Shown: one piece after another, positions 12,968 through 24,097 of the stretch
Numbering within the stretch: the stretch's first letter is position 1
Layout: each line of letters opens with the position of its first letter
Assembly (NCBI RefSeq): GCF_000283155.1
Contig: NW_004454195.1
Coordinates: 8,027,076-8,091,075, forward strand
DNA from: Ceratotherium simum simum
Taxonomy: Eukaryota; Chordata; Mammalia; Perissodactyla; Rhinocerotidae
DNA: 64,000 nucleotides
Direction: 5' to 3'
Made by a program: the position numbers and the translations under genes
The notes under the pieces: generated by a model
Seen by the model: the letters and a program-made list of their open reading frames with translations, nothing else
Told to the model about the DNA's origin: nothing
Databases searched by the model: none

Positions 12968-13390
12968 AAAAACATTTAAAAATACATTTTATTCATAACT
13001 CCACTTCCTTAAAATAGTAACTATTTTCAAACCATCCTGTTTCCTTCAATTTTTATCACACGGTTTCTTAATATATATGCCATCTTAACTCACAAACTTT
13101 TGCATTCTCCTTTATCACTTAACATTGACTGGTAAATCATTTCCCATGTAATCATCATGTATGTTATTTTTAATGGCTGTAGAGTGTTTCACTGCATTCT
13201 TACCATAGACAACTCAACCATTTTCTTTCTGTATGTCATGTAGGCAGTTTCCAGATTGTAGGCATTTCCAGTCCTATGACAAATGACATTTCATAAATAG
13301 TTTCTACATGTATATTTTATCTTATGCTTTTCTTGAGGTAAATTCTAAAGTGCGAGATTGCGAGGCTACTGGGAATGAACATTTTTATGG
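12968..13390 (-). mobile_element. Old L1 3' fragment, antisense
   Basis: tttccagattgtaggcattt, tttctacatgtatattttat and cttgaggtaaattctaaagt occur in the order of the reverse complement of old L1M-type 3' ends. The fragment ends about 40 bp from the CAP2 exon at 13429. Confidence 0.65.
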
Positions 13391-13428
13391 TCTTTTGTTA
13401 GCCAGGTGGAAGGGGACTTGGTACTTAC

Positions 13429-13534
13429 TGTTTTGCTCCAAGTAAGGCCTGTGGTGTGGTGCTCCTTGATGTATGTTTGAAGCTCACTCCAAATGTTCAA
13501 ATATGACTTCACCCAGTCCACATGGCGTAAATCA
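13429..13534 (-). CDS. CAP2: CAP2 coding exon (about residues 177-212)
   Basis: This 106-nt exon begins with one base that completes the split serine codon. It then encodes 35 residues, [15 protein letters not shown] through [11 protein letters not shown]. It is the C-terminal part of the N-terminal helical domain, just before the proline-rich linker (the next expected residues are GPVAS). The acceptor reads ...ttataacaaag and is preceded by a CT-rich tract on the minus strand. The donor is gtaagt at 13428-13423. The exon ends in phase 0. Residue T in SELQTYIKE replaces A of the human protein as I remember it, a conservative change. It is too short for an ORF scan and was found by translating the conserved HVDWVKSY motif. 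Confidence 0.95.
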
Positions 13535-16500
13535 CTTTGTTATAAAAGAGAGTGGAAGAGAGTGGAGTTAAGATCTAAAATAAAATTTTAAAAAGACTGG
13601 AGGTCTTACATGGTAATCCAGTTACTAAGACTCCAGATGACTCTGGGGCAATTGTCTTTCTGGTCCAGTTACCATGAGCTGATTCCAAAAAGAACCGTGA
13701 CAGGTTGGCGGTCCAGGCCTCTCCTGAGAGGAGCCAAGTGAAGCAGAGAGGACCACGAAGAGGGGACCCCATTGAACCAAGCCAATTTCGGCCGTGTGTC
13801 CTCATGTCATCTCTAATGAGGAGAAGAACACGGAGGGGAGACCATTTCTTTCTGGACTGCTTCTGATGCAAAATGAAAAACAATGCGCTTTCAGGAAGGA
13901 GAATGGTACGGAAAAGAGAAAAAGTCTTTTGGTTGGTTTTCTAATAATTTGGTTGAATTATTCAGTTGAAAGTGTAACCAAATTGGAGAATTTTAGACTG
14001 GTAAGGAAGTTGCTATTGTAAGAAAAATGATTTCCTACAAATGGGTAACACTTCGTACTTCTAAAGGGACATTCATTTAAATTACCTTAATCTGACACTC
14101 ATGATGACAAGGACACGATCACTATTTTTATCCCAATTTTACTGAACCAAGAGGTAGTAAAATGCTTACCTTTTAAAACAAGATTAAGATACAGGATTGA
14201 GAGAACTGTTAGAAATATTAAACTTACAGACAGGAAAAAATAGTTGCATTTCCTTTGGATAATTTCCACCTACATATTTTTTTCCACTTTGAACGAAGTA
14301 GTGGTAAACGAGAAAACGATGAAATCTCAGTTAACAAAAATGTAATCATGTACCTGGGCCAGTAATCTGAAGACAATCACTGTAGGAAATCTCTACTATT
14401 CCAACTCTTGCCAATAATGACTTGTCTCTGGACATATTTTGTTTTGTTTTCCTTGAAAAGCTCCAAGTACCACCAGCACGTTTAGAATCTGCTTGTATTA
14501 AGTCATGCCATTTAAGATAAGTGACATGAGGAACTGAAGTCATAATTATGCACTCCTCAAAGAGGAAAAACATAAGTGTGATTTTGTTCTACATTTTTAG
14601 GTTTACTGATTATATTTATCAAATCTATGAAATATTTCATTGTCACTTTCTCTCATTTTCACAGTCAAAACCCAAATGGCTAAGTGTAGCTCTATAGTCT
14701 CTCACGTCAGTTTCCTTATCCTATAGGGTTTTGTGGGGGTCTTAGTACACTGCCTTGCACATAAGAAGCAGTATATACAACAGCTATTATTAGAGAACTA
14801 AAATCATCTCAATATAAATGTACACACATATTTTTATATATGGTCATTTAATACATATATATGCATATGCACACACGTGTATGCACATACAACACACACA
14901 AATGTCTGTAGACATTATAGAAATAGCAGGCTGCATGTTCAATATACTTTCTATAAGAAGTTTAACAACCGATGAAGTCCAAACCTGTATAGGCAAATTC
15001 CTTTTTCTTTTAACTACTACAGTATGATTTTGACTTGAAGAAAGTTCTAGCAAAACTCGCAGTAAGGAATAACAGTATGGTGGTGCCTTCTAACCTGAAG
15101 TCAGTCTCTCAGAGACAACAAATTGAGCAGGATTCAACCACACATTGGGACCTGCAAACCCATCCTCAGTTTTCACTTACCCTGGAAGCTATGGTGGGGT
15201 CATGTGACATTTAATGATTATGACTCAGAGAGGTCATACTCTGTAATGCCAAAATAATTAACTTGCTCTATTCATTTATTGAAAAAGAGCCAACCAACCA
15301 GTCAAGCCAGTTGTAAGGGTTTCACAGACACAGAGTCTACTGGCCACAGCCCTTCTGTTTAAACCACAAGGAAGCCTGCCTTTCAACTCCTCTCCCCACG
15401 GGCTGATCTGTCAGGGAGGCAGCATGAGTCGCAAATGATGGCAACATCCTGCAGCTCTCACCAAGCCCACACAGTGAAAGCACGGTTGGCCGGTGCACCC
15501 GGAAATGGGTGTTAGGTGAGTGGTGTGGAGTACTCTACTTCTGTTGGGTTACCACCCCTGCAAGCTCAACAGTGACTTGGGACTGGTTTGACCACTTTTG
15601 GAAGTGAAGTGAATGAATCCACCACACCTCTGGCTGCATATCTCCGGCATATTACACAGTCTTCAGGGGGTCCATTAAGTTTAACTGAGTTGTCCTTGAT
15701 GTAAGTACATTTTCTACTTAATAGCTGACATCGAGGGGCAAATACTGGACACTCTTCATATGTGTACAAAAAAGTGGAAAACCCCAACCTTGTTGGCTAT
15801 GCTACCACCTGGGGAGAATTAGTCACACCCATGGCCCCAACATACACTCAGGTAGGGAGTGGGAGGAGGACAGGAGCTGATGGACTGAGATAAAAACGAA
15901 AAGGGCCTCCAAGGGTGATATGCAAAAACGTAGAGGCCTAGGGGGAGCCTAAGATCCTGAACAGGCATGTGTAGGTGTGTGTCTGTACCTCCTGAAAAAA
16001 ACACTATGTGAAGAGGTCATCTATTATGTGGCAGTCACCATGGGTGTACGTTCATGCTGACATATTTTTATGTCTAGGTTTTGTAACTTAAACCTGTTCT
16101 TCCCTGAACTGTTATTTTTATGTGAGAAGAGCAGGTTGACTTGCATTTCTGATGCCTTTTCTCATTCTTATTGCACAATTCTATAGTCTTTAATACAACA
16201 TGGCAACATTTGGAGTTGTGTCATTGGGCACAATTGCCTCAACCACAGTTCTCTGCGTGCAGCAAATCTGTTACTGGCTATCACTGATTTAACCAAAGTT
16301 TCCTCAGGGTGAAAGAGACCTTAGGACGGAAAAAGGCGGGCTGAAGTCTCTTACAGCTGTACTTCCTAAAAGCTACAAGACCTATTTTGCTAAAATAGAA
16401 TGACAAAACTCTACGAGGGGAGTGGAGCACTGTGGCTGTTTTCATTTTTTAAATATAATAGTTTTATTAAGATATAATTCACATCCCATACAATTCACCC

Positions 16501-18380
16501 ATTTAAAGGGTACAAGTCAATAGTTTGGTTCAACATCTGAACATGTGCAATCACCACCACAGTCAATTTTAGAACATTTTCATCACCCCCAAAAGAAACC
16601 CCATTCCCATTAGCAGCTACTCCACATTTCCCCAAACTTCCCCAGCCCCAGACAACTGCTGGTCTACTTTCTGTCTCTATGGATTTGCCTCTTCTGGAGT
16701 TTCATATAAATGGAATCACACAATATGTGGTTTTTTGTGTCTGACCTTTCACTTAGCATGTTTTCAAGGTTCATCTATGTTGCTGCTTGTATCAATACTT
16801 CATTTTTTTAAATGGCTGAATAATATACCACTGTATGGATATACATTTTATTTATCTATTTATTAGTTGATGGACATTTGGACTGTTTCTACTTTTTGAC
16901 TATTATAAATAATGCTGCTATGAACATTCATGTACAGGCTTTTGCGTGGACATATGTTTTCATTTCTTTTGGAAATACACCTAGCAGTGGAATTGCTGAG
17001 CATGGCTGTTTTTTATAGTAAAAAATATTGGTACATATTTCTTAAACTGAGTGGTGGATATATGGGTATTTTTTGTATTGTAATTCTTTATAGCTCACAT
17101 ATATTATATAAATATTCCTTTGTATCTACTCAATGTTTTTAAAACCAAAAATAACCTAAACAAGGAATAGGTATGCAAAATTTGAAGATGTAATATTGGT
17201 CAATGACCTGAAACTACAGTAGGTTTTTATCTCTACATTCTATCCAATTTTTGTATATTCCATATAAAATTTGTCTTATAATGTTGTTTTCTTCTTTTCC
17301 TGTCTTACAATGAACTATTTCTTCTGGTTCATATTTTTGGATCTATGTTAGTAATATAAAGAGGTGAACTGAAGCAATAATCCAGACCATTCAGTTCCTC
17401 AAGTTTCCTTTCATCTGAATAGTCTGGGTCCGTGAGCGAGGCACCAGAGCCCCTGCCTTTGCTGACTGATGGTCACTTCTACTTCTGCCACCTGAGGGCT
17501 CAGAGGGGGATGCACTCTTGAGCCCAGCACCTAGGGCGTGAACTTTGTTGCTCATAGTTTTGCCCCATTCCTTCCCTGAGTGACTAGGCATCAGCCACAT
17601 CACATTTAGCCAGCTGTTTATGGGGCAAGCCATGACATTATCAGAGATTGAGGAATCTCATGATACCCCTTAAGTAGTTTCGAGACATTTTCTGGTTATT
17701 CAGCTCTGGTCTCTCTCCATTTGGTCCCATTTTCAAGTCTAACCCCAGTTTAAGTCTCTCTAGGATCTATTATTTGTGCTGCAGAAAGCAATGTCCTTTT
17801 GAGCTCATTCTTCAGGCAAAATCCCTTGGTTCAGACTCATCTCTCTTCCCAGCAGCCCTCTGAATGGCTGCTATTCTTATGATGTCTCTCTGTCCACCCC
17901 AACTGGATTTCATCTCAACACCATCTCCGTTCCGGTTTCCCTCTGATTGGCCTGCCTTATTGTCTCATCTCATTTCTGTTCTTCCTTTACACTTCATTTC
18001 CTGATTCCTCCTTTCTTCTCTCTGCTCATCCACCAACTCTATTTTTATCAGTGTAAAAGTTTTGTGCCCACACAGAGCTGGTCTGTCACAAACCATCACA
18101 GAGCTCTCTCATTATAGTGGGAATATGTAACAGTGATATGTATTCAAGTAGGGAGAGTTTATTCATTACAAGAGAACTGAGGCCAACTTTCTAAAACACA
18201 TATATTATCTGGATAACTAATTTCACTTTCCACTTTGCTTTACCTGCAAAGATGGGATTTTTCCTTAACGTTTATAGTAAACTAGTCTTTGAAAGAAATC
18301 AGTAATGAACTGTATTGTTTTGGGGCAAATGTCTAACAAGCGATCAGTGGAAAATTCAGTCAGTAAAAGAAAGTACGTAC
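13535..18380 (-). other. CAP2: CAP2 intron, 4846 nt
   Basis: The intron runs from the gtacgt donor at 18380 to the aag acceptor at 13535. Apart from an antisense L1 3' fragment at about 16446-17006, and a short AT/CA-alternating stretch near 14818-14900, I recognise nothing in it. 13555-14800, 14905-16440 and 17010-18370 look like single-copy intronic DNA with no coding signal. Confidence 0.85.
16446..17006 (-). mobile_element. L1 LINE 3' end, antisense
   Basis: The reverse complement carries the L1 3' region in order: cagcaattccactgctagg, a gaatattattcagcc-like block, a ggaatgaagtat-like block, tatatgaaactccagaagag, and a terminal aatttgtatgggatgtgaat-type block. It is worn but collinear with the sense copy at 55210-55763. 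Confidence 0.85.
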
Positions 18381-18466
18381 CTGTGTTTGTAGTCCTTTAA
18401 GACCCTGTTAGTGTAAAAGGTGGCAGCATCATTCATCTCCTTGACATAAGGACCGGGTTTGGGGGA
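18381..18466 (-). CDS. CAP2: CAP2 coding exon (about residues 149-177)
   Basis: This 86-nt exon encodes 28 complete residues, starting [17 protein letters not shown] and ending RVLKDYKH, plus two bases (AG) of a split serine codon. [12 protein letters not shown] is among the best conserved stretches of cyclase-associated proteins, within the N-terminal helical domain. The acceptor is preceded on the minus strand by a long pyrimidine tract and reads ...ttctctcag. The donor is gtacgt at 18380-18375. The exon starts in phase 0 and ends in phase 2, which fits the next exon exactly. An open frame continues upstream into the intron, but that part has no CAP2 similarity. Confidence 0.96.
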
Positions 18467-18786
18467 CTGAGAGAACAGGACCATCACCCAAGCATAGAAG
18501 GAAAAAAAAATAGGATAAGAAAGAAAATGCCTTAAAGGAGAAGAAAAGCAATGGAGACACTGACTTGAAAGTCGGAGGCAAATTTTGCTCTGTAAAGATG
18601 AGTAAAACACTTTCCACATGTCAGAACACAAACCACTGAACTTCAAACAGGATAAGAAAGAGCTGATGCTTTCAGCCAGATCAGTGTAACAGGAGGAGGA
18701 CAAAGGAGGCTGAGGGTACCTCTGAGTTCTCCTCAACACTCCAAAAATGTGACAAGATGCAGGGGCAACGTTCCATTGGGACTCAC
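18467..18786 (-). other. CAP2: CAP2 intron, 320 nt
   Basis: Short intron with a gtgagt donor at 18786-18781 and a cag acceptor ending at 18467. Minus-strand frames are partly open across it, but none resembles a protein. A T-rich (minus strand) stretch near 18506-18520 forms part of the polypyrimidine region. No repeat is recognised. Confidence 0.9.
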
Positions 18787-18930
18787 CACAGCGATCCACC
18801 CAAGGGCAGGTATGCTTTCGCTGACGGCCGAGAGATGATTAAACATTTTACTCCCTCGGTTTCTCTCTCTGAAAGTTTGGATTTCCTGAATCTTTTCCGA
18901 TATTGGTTTCAGAAGTGCAGCCACGTCATT
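18787..18930 (-). CDS. CAP2: CAP2 coding exon (about residues 101-148)
   Basis: This 144-nt exon encodes 48 residues, starting [16 protein letters not shown] and ending [15 protein letters not shown]2 binds actin monomers and cofilin-actin and speeds actin filament turnover in heart, skeletal muscle and brain. This segment belongs to the N-terminal helical folded domain, the part of cyclase-associated proteins known to engage cofilin-bound actin. The acceptor is a pyrimidine-containing tract ending ...tttacag just above 18930, and the donor is gtgagt at 18786-18781. The exon starts and ends in phase 0. Compared with the human protein as I remember it, one residue differs (K for N in the RGSKMFNHL stretch). 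No stop or frameshift is present. The short 320-nt intron that follows leads to the next exon. Confidence 0.96.
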
Positions 18931-19717
18931 CTGTAAACAAACAGGACTGCTACTAAATACAGAACAGAAACATAGCGCCTCTACCCATGTTGGCCTAAGC
19001 AGAAGGACTCAAGACTAGCCATTGTCCTGGGGGCTAAAAGAAGCATATATCCATCTTTCAGAATAGAATGGATTTTTTTTTTTGTTATAGTAATACTGTA
19101 TTTTCATTCTGTGATGTATGAACTTTGCACATATTTTTAACATTATTAACACTGTCTCCTGAGACATGGAAAAAACCCAGAAGTACAATATAGCCCCTGT
19201 TTTGGAGAATCCTGCATGCGATACAGTGAAACAGCATAGATCAGTTATATTTTCAAATTGAATGCATAGATCACACACTAGAATAATACAGGTTTCAAAT
19301 CGGGGTGGGCGAGAGGTTAGTAAAAGGATATCTTCCTATTCCTGTGGGAAAATGACGTGAGGGAGGGTCATCAGTTTTACCATAGTTACCATAATCCGTG
19401 TGAAAAAGTAAAAGTCTTTCATTGAGGCTCTTTTTAAGAAAATATGATGGCTTCTAATATTTATAGTTACCTTACTCTGGTTTGGCTTTCTACATTGTCC
19501 CCAGCCAACTTGGCCTATGACTACCGGCCACTCCCACTTCTGATTAATTCAACAACTGACTTCTCTAGTCATATAAGAAATGACTTTCAAAATTATGTGA
19601 GGTGAGTTCTGAAGTATCACAGAGATAGGTGCTTGTAACATCTCCCCATCCATCCCTGTAGCATTCTCTACTTTCTTCGGTTTTGAAGAGCAGATACAAG
19701 ATACAAGGATACCTGAC

Positions 19718-19754
19718 TGTGTGTGTGTGAGTGTGTGTGTGTGTGTGTGTGTGT
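19718..19754. repeat. (GT)n microsatellite
   Basis: GT dinucleotide run with a single GA interruption. Confidence 0.97.
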
Positions 19755-19897
19755 TTCAAAGAAATAGCAACATTCTTGTACTTCAGCTTTGCAAAAGCAG
19801 CTGAAGAGGTTTCAGCAGTATTTTACTACATCTTGTTTGCACGAAGTAAAATGGAACAGCCCCTTAACGTCCTTAATTTCTTTAACCAAGACTTCAG

Positions 19898-20046
19898 AGC
19901 AAAGGTTCCCAGCCTTGGCTACACCTGAAATCACCCGGGGAGCTTTAAAAAACAGAGGCCTGGGTCCCATCCCCAGAGACTCGGATTTAACTGGTCTGGA
20001 GGTGGCCTGGGTTGGGGGGGGATTGGAAAAGCTCAACAAGTACAGA
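19898..20046. mobile_element. MER5-type hAT DNA transposon
   Basis: The blocks aaggttcccagccttggcta, aaatcacccggggagcttt, gggtcccatccccagagact and ctggtctggaggtggcctgg are in MER5 order. The right end is worn. Confidence 0.88.
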
Positions 20047-20204
20047 TTTTAATCACTGCTACAGGGGTGGCTTAACACCCCCAAGGACAGTCATTCCTGC
20101 CAGGGAGAGCAAACCATTAAGAAAGAAATTATGTCCAGCTGTGGCAGCTTTCAGACCTCACTTCTCCTTCTTGACTCCTTTATACAACCCTCCCCTAAAG
20201 GAAA

Positions 20205-20345
20205 TGCATGTAAGGGCTTTGGAATTAGAATGACTTGGGTTCAAATCTTAGCTCTGCCACTTACTACCTATGCGGCCTTGAGCAAATTACTTAATCTGAG
20301 CCTTGGTCTCCTCATCTGTGGATCAGAGATAATAATACTTGCAAA
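20205..20345 (+). mobile_element. MIR SINE
   Basis: Classic MIR core in sense: gggttcaaatcttagctctg, ccacttactacctatg, ttgagcaaattacttaatct and ctcctcatctgtg. Confidence 0.92.
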
Positions 20346-21861
20346 GATAAGGCATTTTAAACCTCTTCAAAGGATTCTTTTACCCCAAATTCAACATCTG
20401 ATCTAAGGTGTGTTATAGATTTTCCCAGAAGGTAGCTGATTTTTAATTATGGCAAAACTACTACAAAGCATCCTAATTTTCTCCAACAATTTGCTGAGCC
20501 ATAATATTTCTGATGCAATGACACTTTTGAGAAAGGCCAGAATATCTGAATTGTCCATGATACCTGGCCTATTGCCCCAAGGGTAAAAAGAACCAGAAAC
20601 CGTGTATTTACAATGTTAGATAGATTTATTAAGGCCATCTTTGTTTATCTCTAACTTCTCAAGAACAAACTCTAAAGCCCAAGGAGACAGAGTATTCTGG
20701 AAGATATTTTACATTGGTTATCTGATGAAAGCATTATAAAGATTGAGAAAGTTGCCTTCTGCCTTAGTTTGGCAATTGCGTGAAGAATTGTCTTCATTTA
20801 AAAGAAAAATTCTAAGAGAACTAAGTACAACGGCTATTTGCACAACCCTAATAAACAGTACAGCTTTTATTCTGTGCCAATAGATTTCTCCCGTACTTTA
20901 AAGTTGGCTTACATTCTCCAGCTCATCTTGAACTTTCACAGCTGGAATCAAAAACAGAGAGAGAACATTAGAGCTATGGTGTGATTTCCATCAAGGCTGA
21001 TCGTGTGGGATGTCAGACGAAACGAGAATGGGGGAGGCTATTCGTTAGAGGTCCTTCCACCTGTTTAAGTATTAAGCCTGTATTAGGCATACTCAATAAA
21101 TACAGGTTGAACTGCTCTGATGTCAAGTAACACTACAAAAGGGCTTTCCACTGATAGCAGATAAATGTAAGAGGCATCCTGGTTTTTTCAACAGCGTACA
21201 CTGGCTGTTGCTCCTCAGACACACCTAGTGTGGCTAGTATGCTTTGAAATGACTTTAAAACAGCCAGTTTTACATAGGTCTCACTCAGATTGTTTTTTTT
21301 AACTTATCACTCAGGTTTCTTTTATTCTGAGAGATGTTTCCCTCAAAGAATATAATTTTTCAAGGCTCATGTGAAGATTAGCTGGAAAATCTCCCCCGCC
21401 CATCCCCAGGTTTCTAGGCTTTAACAGAAGGTGAAAAATGGCCCAACTGGAGGAGATGCATGTGCAAACTGCAAGTTTCAGCAAATGTTCCCAAGGGCTA
21501 TCTTAGCCTGATGGGACTGTACTTTGGAGAGTATTTCAGGACTCCATGTCTTTACGACCCTAGCTTCTGCTTTCAAGTTGAAGAACTGAGACCCATTATC
21601 AGCTTCATCTCAGCTTAGCTCCAGAAATAATTGTTTTGCAGAAAGGAAAATTAAAGAGCTTTATCAGCAAGCTTTGTAGAAACTTTACCCAAAAAGGAAA
21701 ACCAAATTCCCACTCATGCTGTTTTGTAAGGGATGGAACAAACTCTGGGAGTTTGACCTCGAAGATGTGTCACTGAGTAAAACGAAACAAGCCTGCTATT
21801 TCTGGAATCCAGGGTTTTTATGTGGTCCTACGTCAGGTAGAAAATGGACAATCTCTTGTTA

Positions 21862-22030
21862 CTTCTTTTTAAATACTTTCCTTTTCTGATTATAAAATCA
21901 ATATACACTTTTTGTGAAACATCGGGAAACACAGATGGGAAAACCTAAGTAAACAATAAACATTCTTAATTCCACCACATGAAAAAAAGCAGTGCTAATT
22001 GTTGATTATTTTTCCTTGTAGATATAATTA
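21862..22030. mobile_element. Old L1M-type fragment (tentative)
   Basis: ttttctgattataaaatcaa, then aaacatcgggaaacacagat and ccaccacatgaaaaaaagc, resemble the region common in old L1 3' ends. Weak evidence. Confidence 0.4.
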
Positions 22031-23620
22031 TTAGAGGTATCTTCAAAAATAACAATAATTATTTTTAAAATAATGACAAGACCATAAAGAATGGTTCTAA
22101 GAGCTCAATTCAAGCAGTTCAATTAAAATAAGCAAGTACACAAACAAATAAAATCCCATCAACATGTCCCTCGCAAGTACCATGAGAAGGCTATCACTTT
22201 AGATAGGATGTTTTCAACATAAATACTACAAACGCATTACTAGTACAACTTGGGCAAACTTAGCAGCATTAAAGTAAAAATCGGACTTTTTAATATTTGT
22301 ATCCCACCTACATTTAAAATTCTAAGAAAGCTCATATCTAGCAGCACTTAGCCAACCATACTACCAAATATCAATCATTATTACTATGGTGTTTTTTGTG
22401 CAAAGTTTTACCAGCTGATTCCATTTGGGTGCATGTGTGTACATGTGTGTGAGTTATAGCAAAGAAAACACACGGAAAGATATACATCAAGGTGTTAACC
22501 TAAAATTTTTATTTAATTTTATTGGCTTATCCATATAATCTAAATTTTCTAATATGTACATGCATTTCTTTTGTAATTAAGGGAAAAGTTTTAAAACATA
22601 CTAGTTTTGTACCTTCAATGGTAGAAAAAATTTCACATACGTACTATTAAATTTACATACACCGAAAAGTATTAAGCTTTTTTTTTTTACCATCAGGGAA
22701 GCAGATTCAGGAAAATATGTTCAAAAACTATCAGAATAAATTATTCAGATGCAGAAAAACAGTTAACATTTTCTCAGACAAAGGTTATCCAAATCAGGAA
22801 CAGCGTTTGCTTCTAAAAATATATGATTTGGGCACACTCTAATAAACGAAGCAATTGTTTTCACCATTTTAAGTTAGGAGCAAATTTTTTTTATCAGAAA
22901 TGTTATTTCGAGTTAACTTGCTTTGGTGCAATTATAGATATTTCTCAGGCCGGTTCCCCTTCATGTTCCTCTTACATAAAAATTTTCCACTGTTCAGGAA
23001 CATTCTGGAGGTTTCAGAATATGCTCATAATAATACTTTCAGAAACATTTGTGCATTTAAGACAACTTGAAATTTTAAAACATTTGCAAAACTGTCACAG
23101 GAGTCAATTTAAATAAACAAAACCTACTGAGCACCACAAATGTACATGATACTATGGGACTTGCTGTTATATTGCATCATGACAAATTCCTTGGAAAATA
23201 TTTTTATATGTTTTTAAGGCTTTACAGTCCACATATATATCTTATTTTGGGGTTGCTAAGCTCTCTTAAAAATACACTCAAGAATCCCACAGACTTTTGC
23301 TTATATTCCTTAAAAATCATTCTTAAAGAGTAAAATCAAGGAGATTAGGTCTCCTTGAGCAATGAATTGCTTTGGAGAGTTGCATTATCCTGATACTTAG
23401 GAGAGAAGCTTCTAGCATGCATGAACTCCTCCTTATATTTTTAATGCAAATTCTTTCAGCAACTCATTATACTCATCAGCACATTTTCTCCAGTAATAAT
23501 TTTTTTAAAAAACAAACTTTCAGACATACAGAAAAGCATAGAAAATAATAATGACAGGCACTCATGTATATGAAACATAATTTAGTATCACATTGGGTCC
23601 CAGGATCACCACGCTGATAT

Positions 23621-23650
23621 CCCTTTACTGACATTCCCTTTACTGACATT
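23621..23650. repeat. 15-bp exact tandem duplication
   Basis: ccctttactgacatt occurs twice head to tail (23621-23635, 23636-23650). Confidence 0.95.
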
Positions 23651-23740
23651 TGCTGAAGAACAGCTGGAAATACAGAGATCTGGAGCCTGGGACATAGAAC
23701 CACTTAAATAAGATCTCAGGAGTGGCAGTGAAGCTCGATG

Positions 23741-24097
23741 TCAAATTGTTCTACTTTTCTCATAAAGGTAGAACAGTCCACTTGCAGTTGCCAATTGGGC
23801 ATTTTTAACATAAAGTCTTTTCTGCAAAAGCATCCAGCAAATCGTAGGCCAAAGAGCCTTCTCCAAAGTCATTTTCTTACTCTTCAGATAATAATTTACA
23901 CTGTTGCTATCAATATAGTTTAATTTGTCAGAATCATTCAAAGCCTTATTTAGGATTTCAGGGCCATTGACACAACAAGCAATGGCCACTTCCTTGTCAG
24001 TTCTCACTATTTTTTGTCTTTGCCACTGTTCACAGGTGTAAGCCCAAACTCTCATCATTTCTAGTTTTTGTGCTGGGGTATTGGTGGAAGTCCTCAC
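23741..24097 (-). pseudogene. Unidentified protein-like ORF, possible processed pseudogene
   Basis: A 118-codon open frame on the minus strand starts MRTSTNTPAQKLEMMRVWAY. It contains KEVAIACCVNGPEILNKA, SDKLNYIDSNSVNYYLK and LLQKRLYVKNAQLATAS, and ends FYLYEKSRTI. Composition and segment structure look like a real, helical, soluble protein rather than chance reading of AT-rich DNA. I do not recognise the family. The start methionine is only the first in the open stretch, and the frame appears open and possibly shifted to about 24110. No splice sites or clear poly-A tail were found. It is either a retrocopy of an unknown gene or a chance ORF. Confidence 0.4.

Larger units (their letters stand above)
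1..13428 (-). other. CAP2: CAP2 intron, 3'-ward part (no exon seen)
   Basis: This stretch follows the exon ending at 13429 and should belong to the next intron. The next exon would start GPVAS and encode a proline-rich run. I searched the minus-strand translations for that, and for the C-terminal domains, without success. Apart from the listed repeats, these stretches hold nothing I recognise: 1-442, 1200-4310, 4690-5230, 5670-6580, 8410-10905, 11340-12340 and 12620-12965. They are AT-rich, with only short chance ORFs. Confidence 0.75.

Noticed and set aside
14818..15053. Overlapping plus and minus ORFs near 14.8-15.0 kb
   Set aside because: Both arise from an ATAC/CA-alternating low-complexity stretch.
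18356..18799. 147-codon minus-strand ORF taken as a gene
   Set aside because: Only its last third (18466-18381) is coding, as a CAP2 exon. The rest is the 320-nt intron and the tail of the neighbouring exon in another frame.
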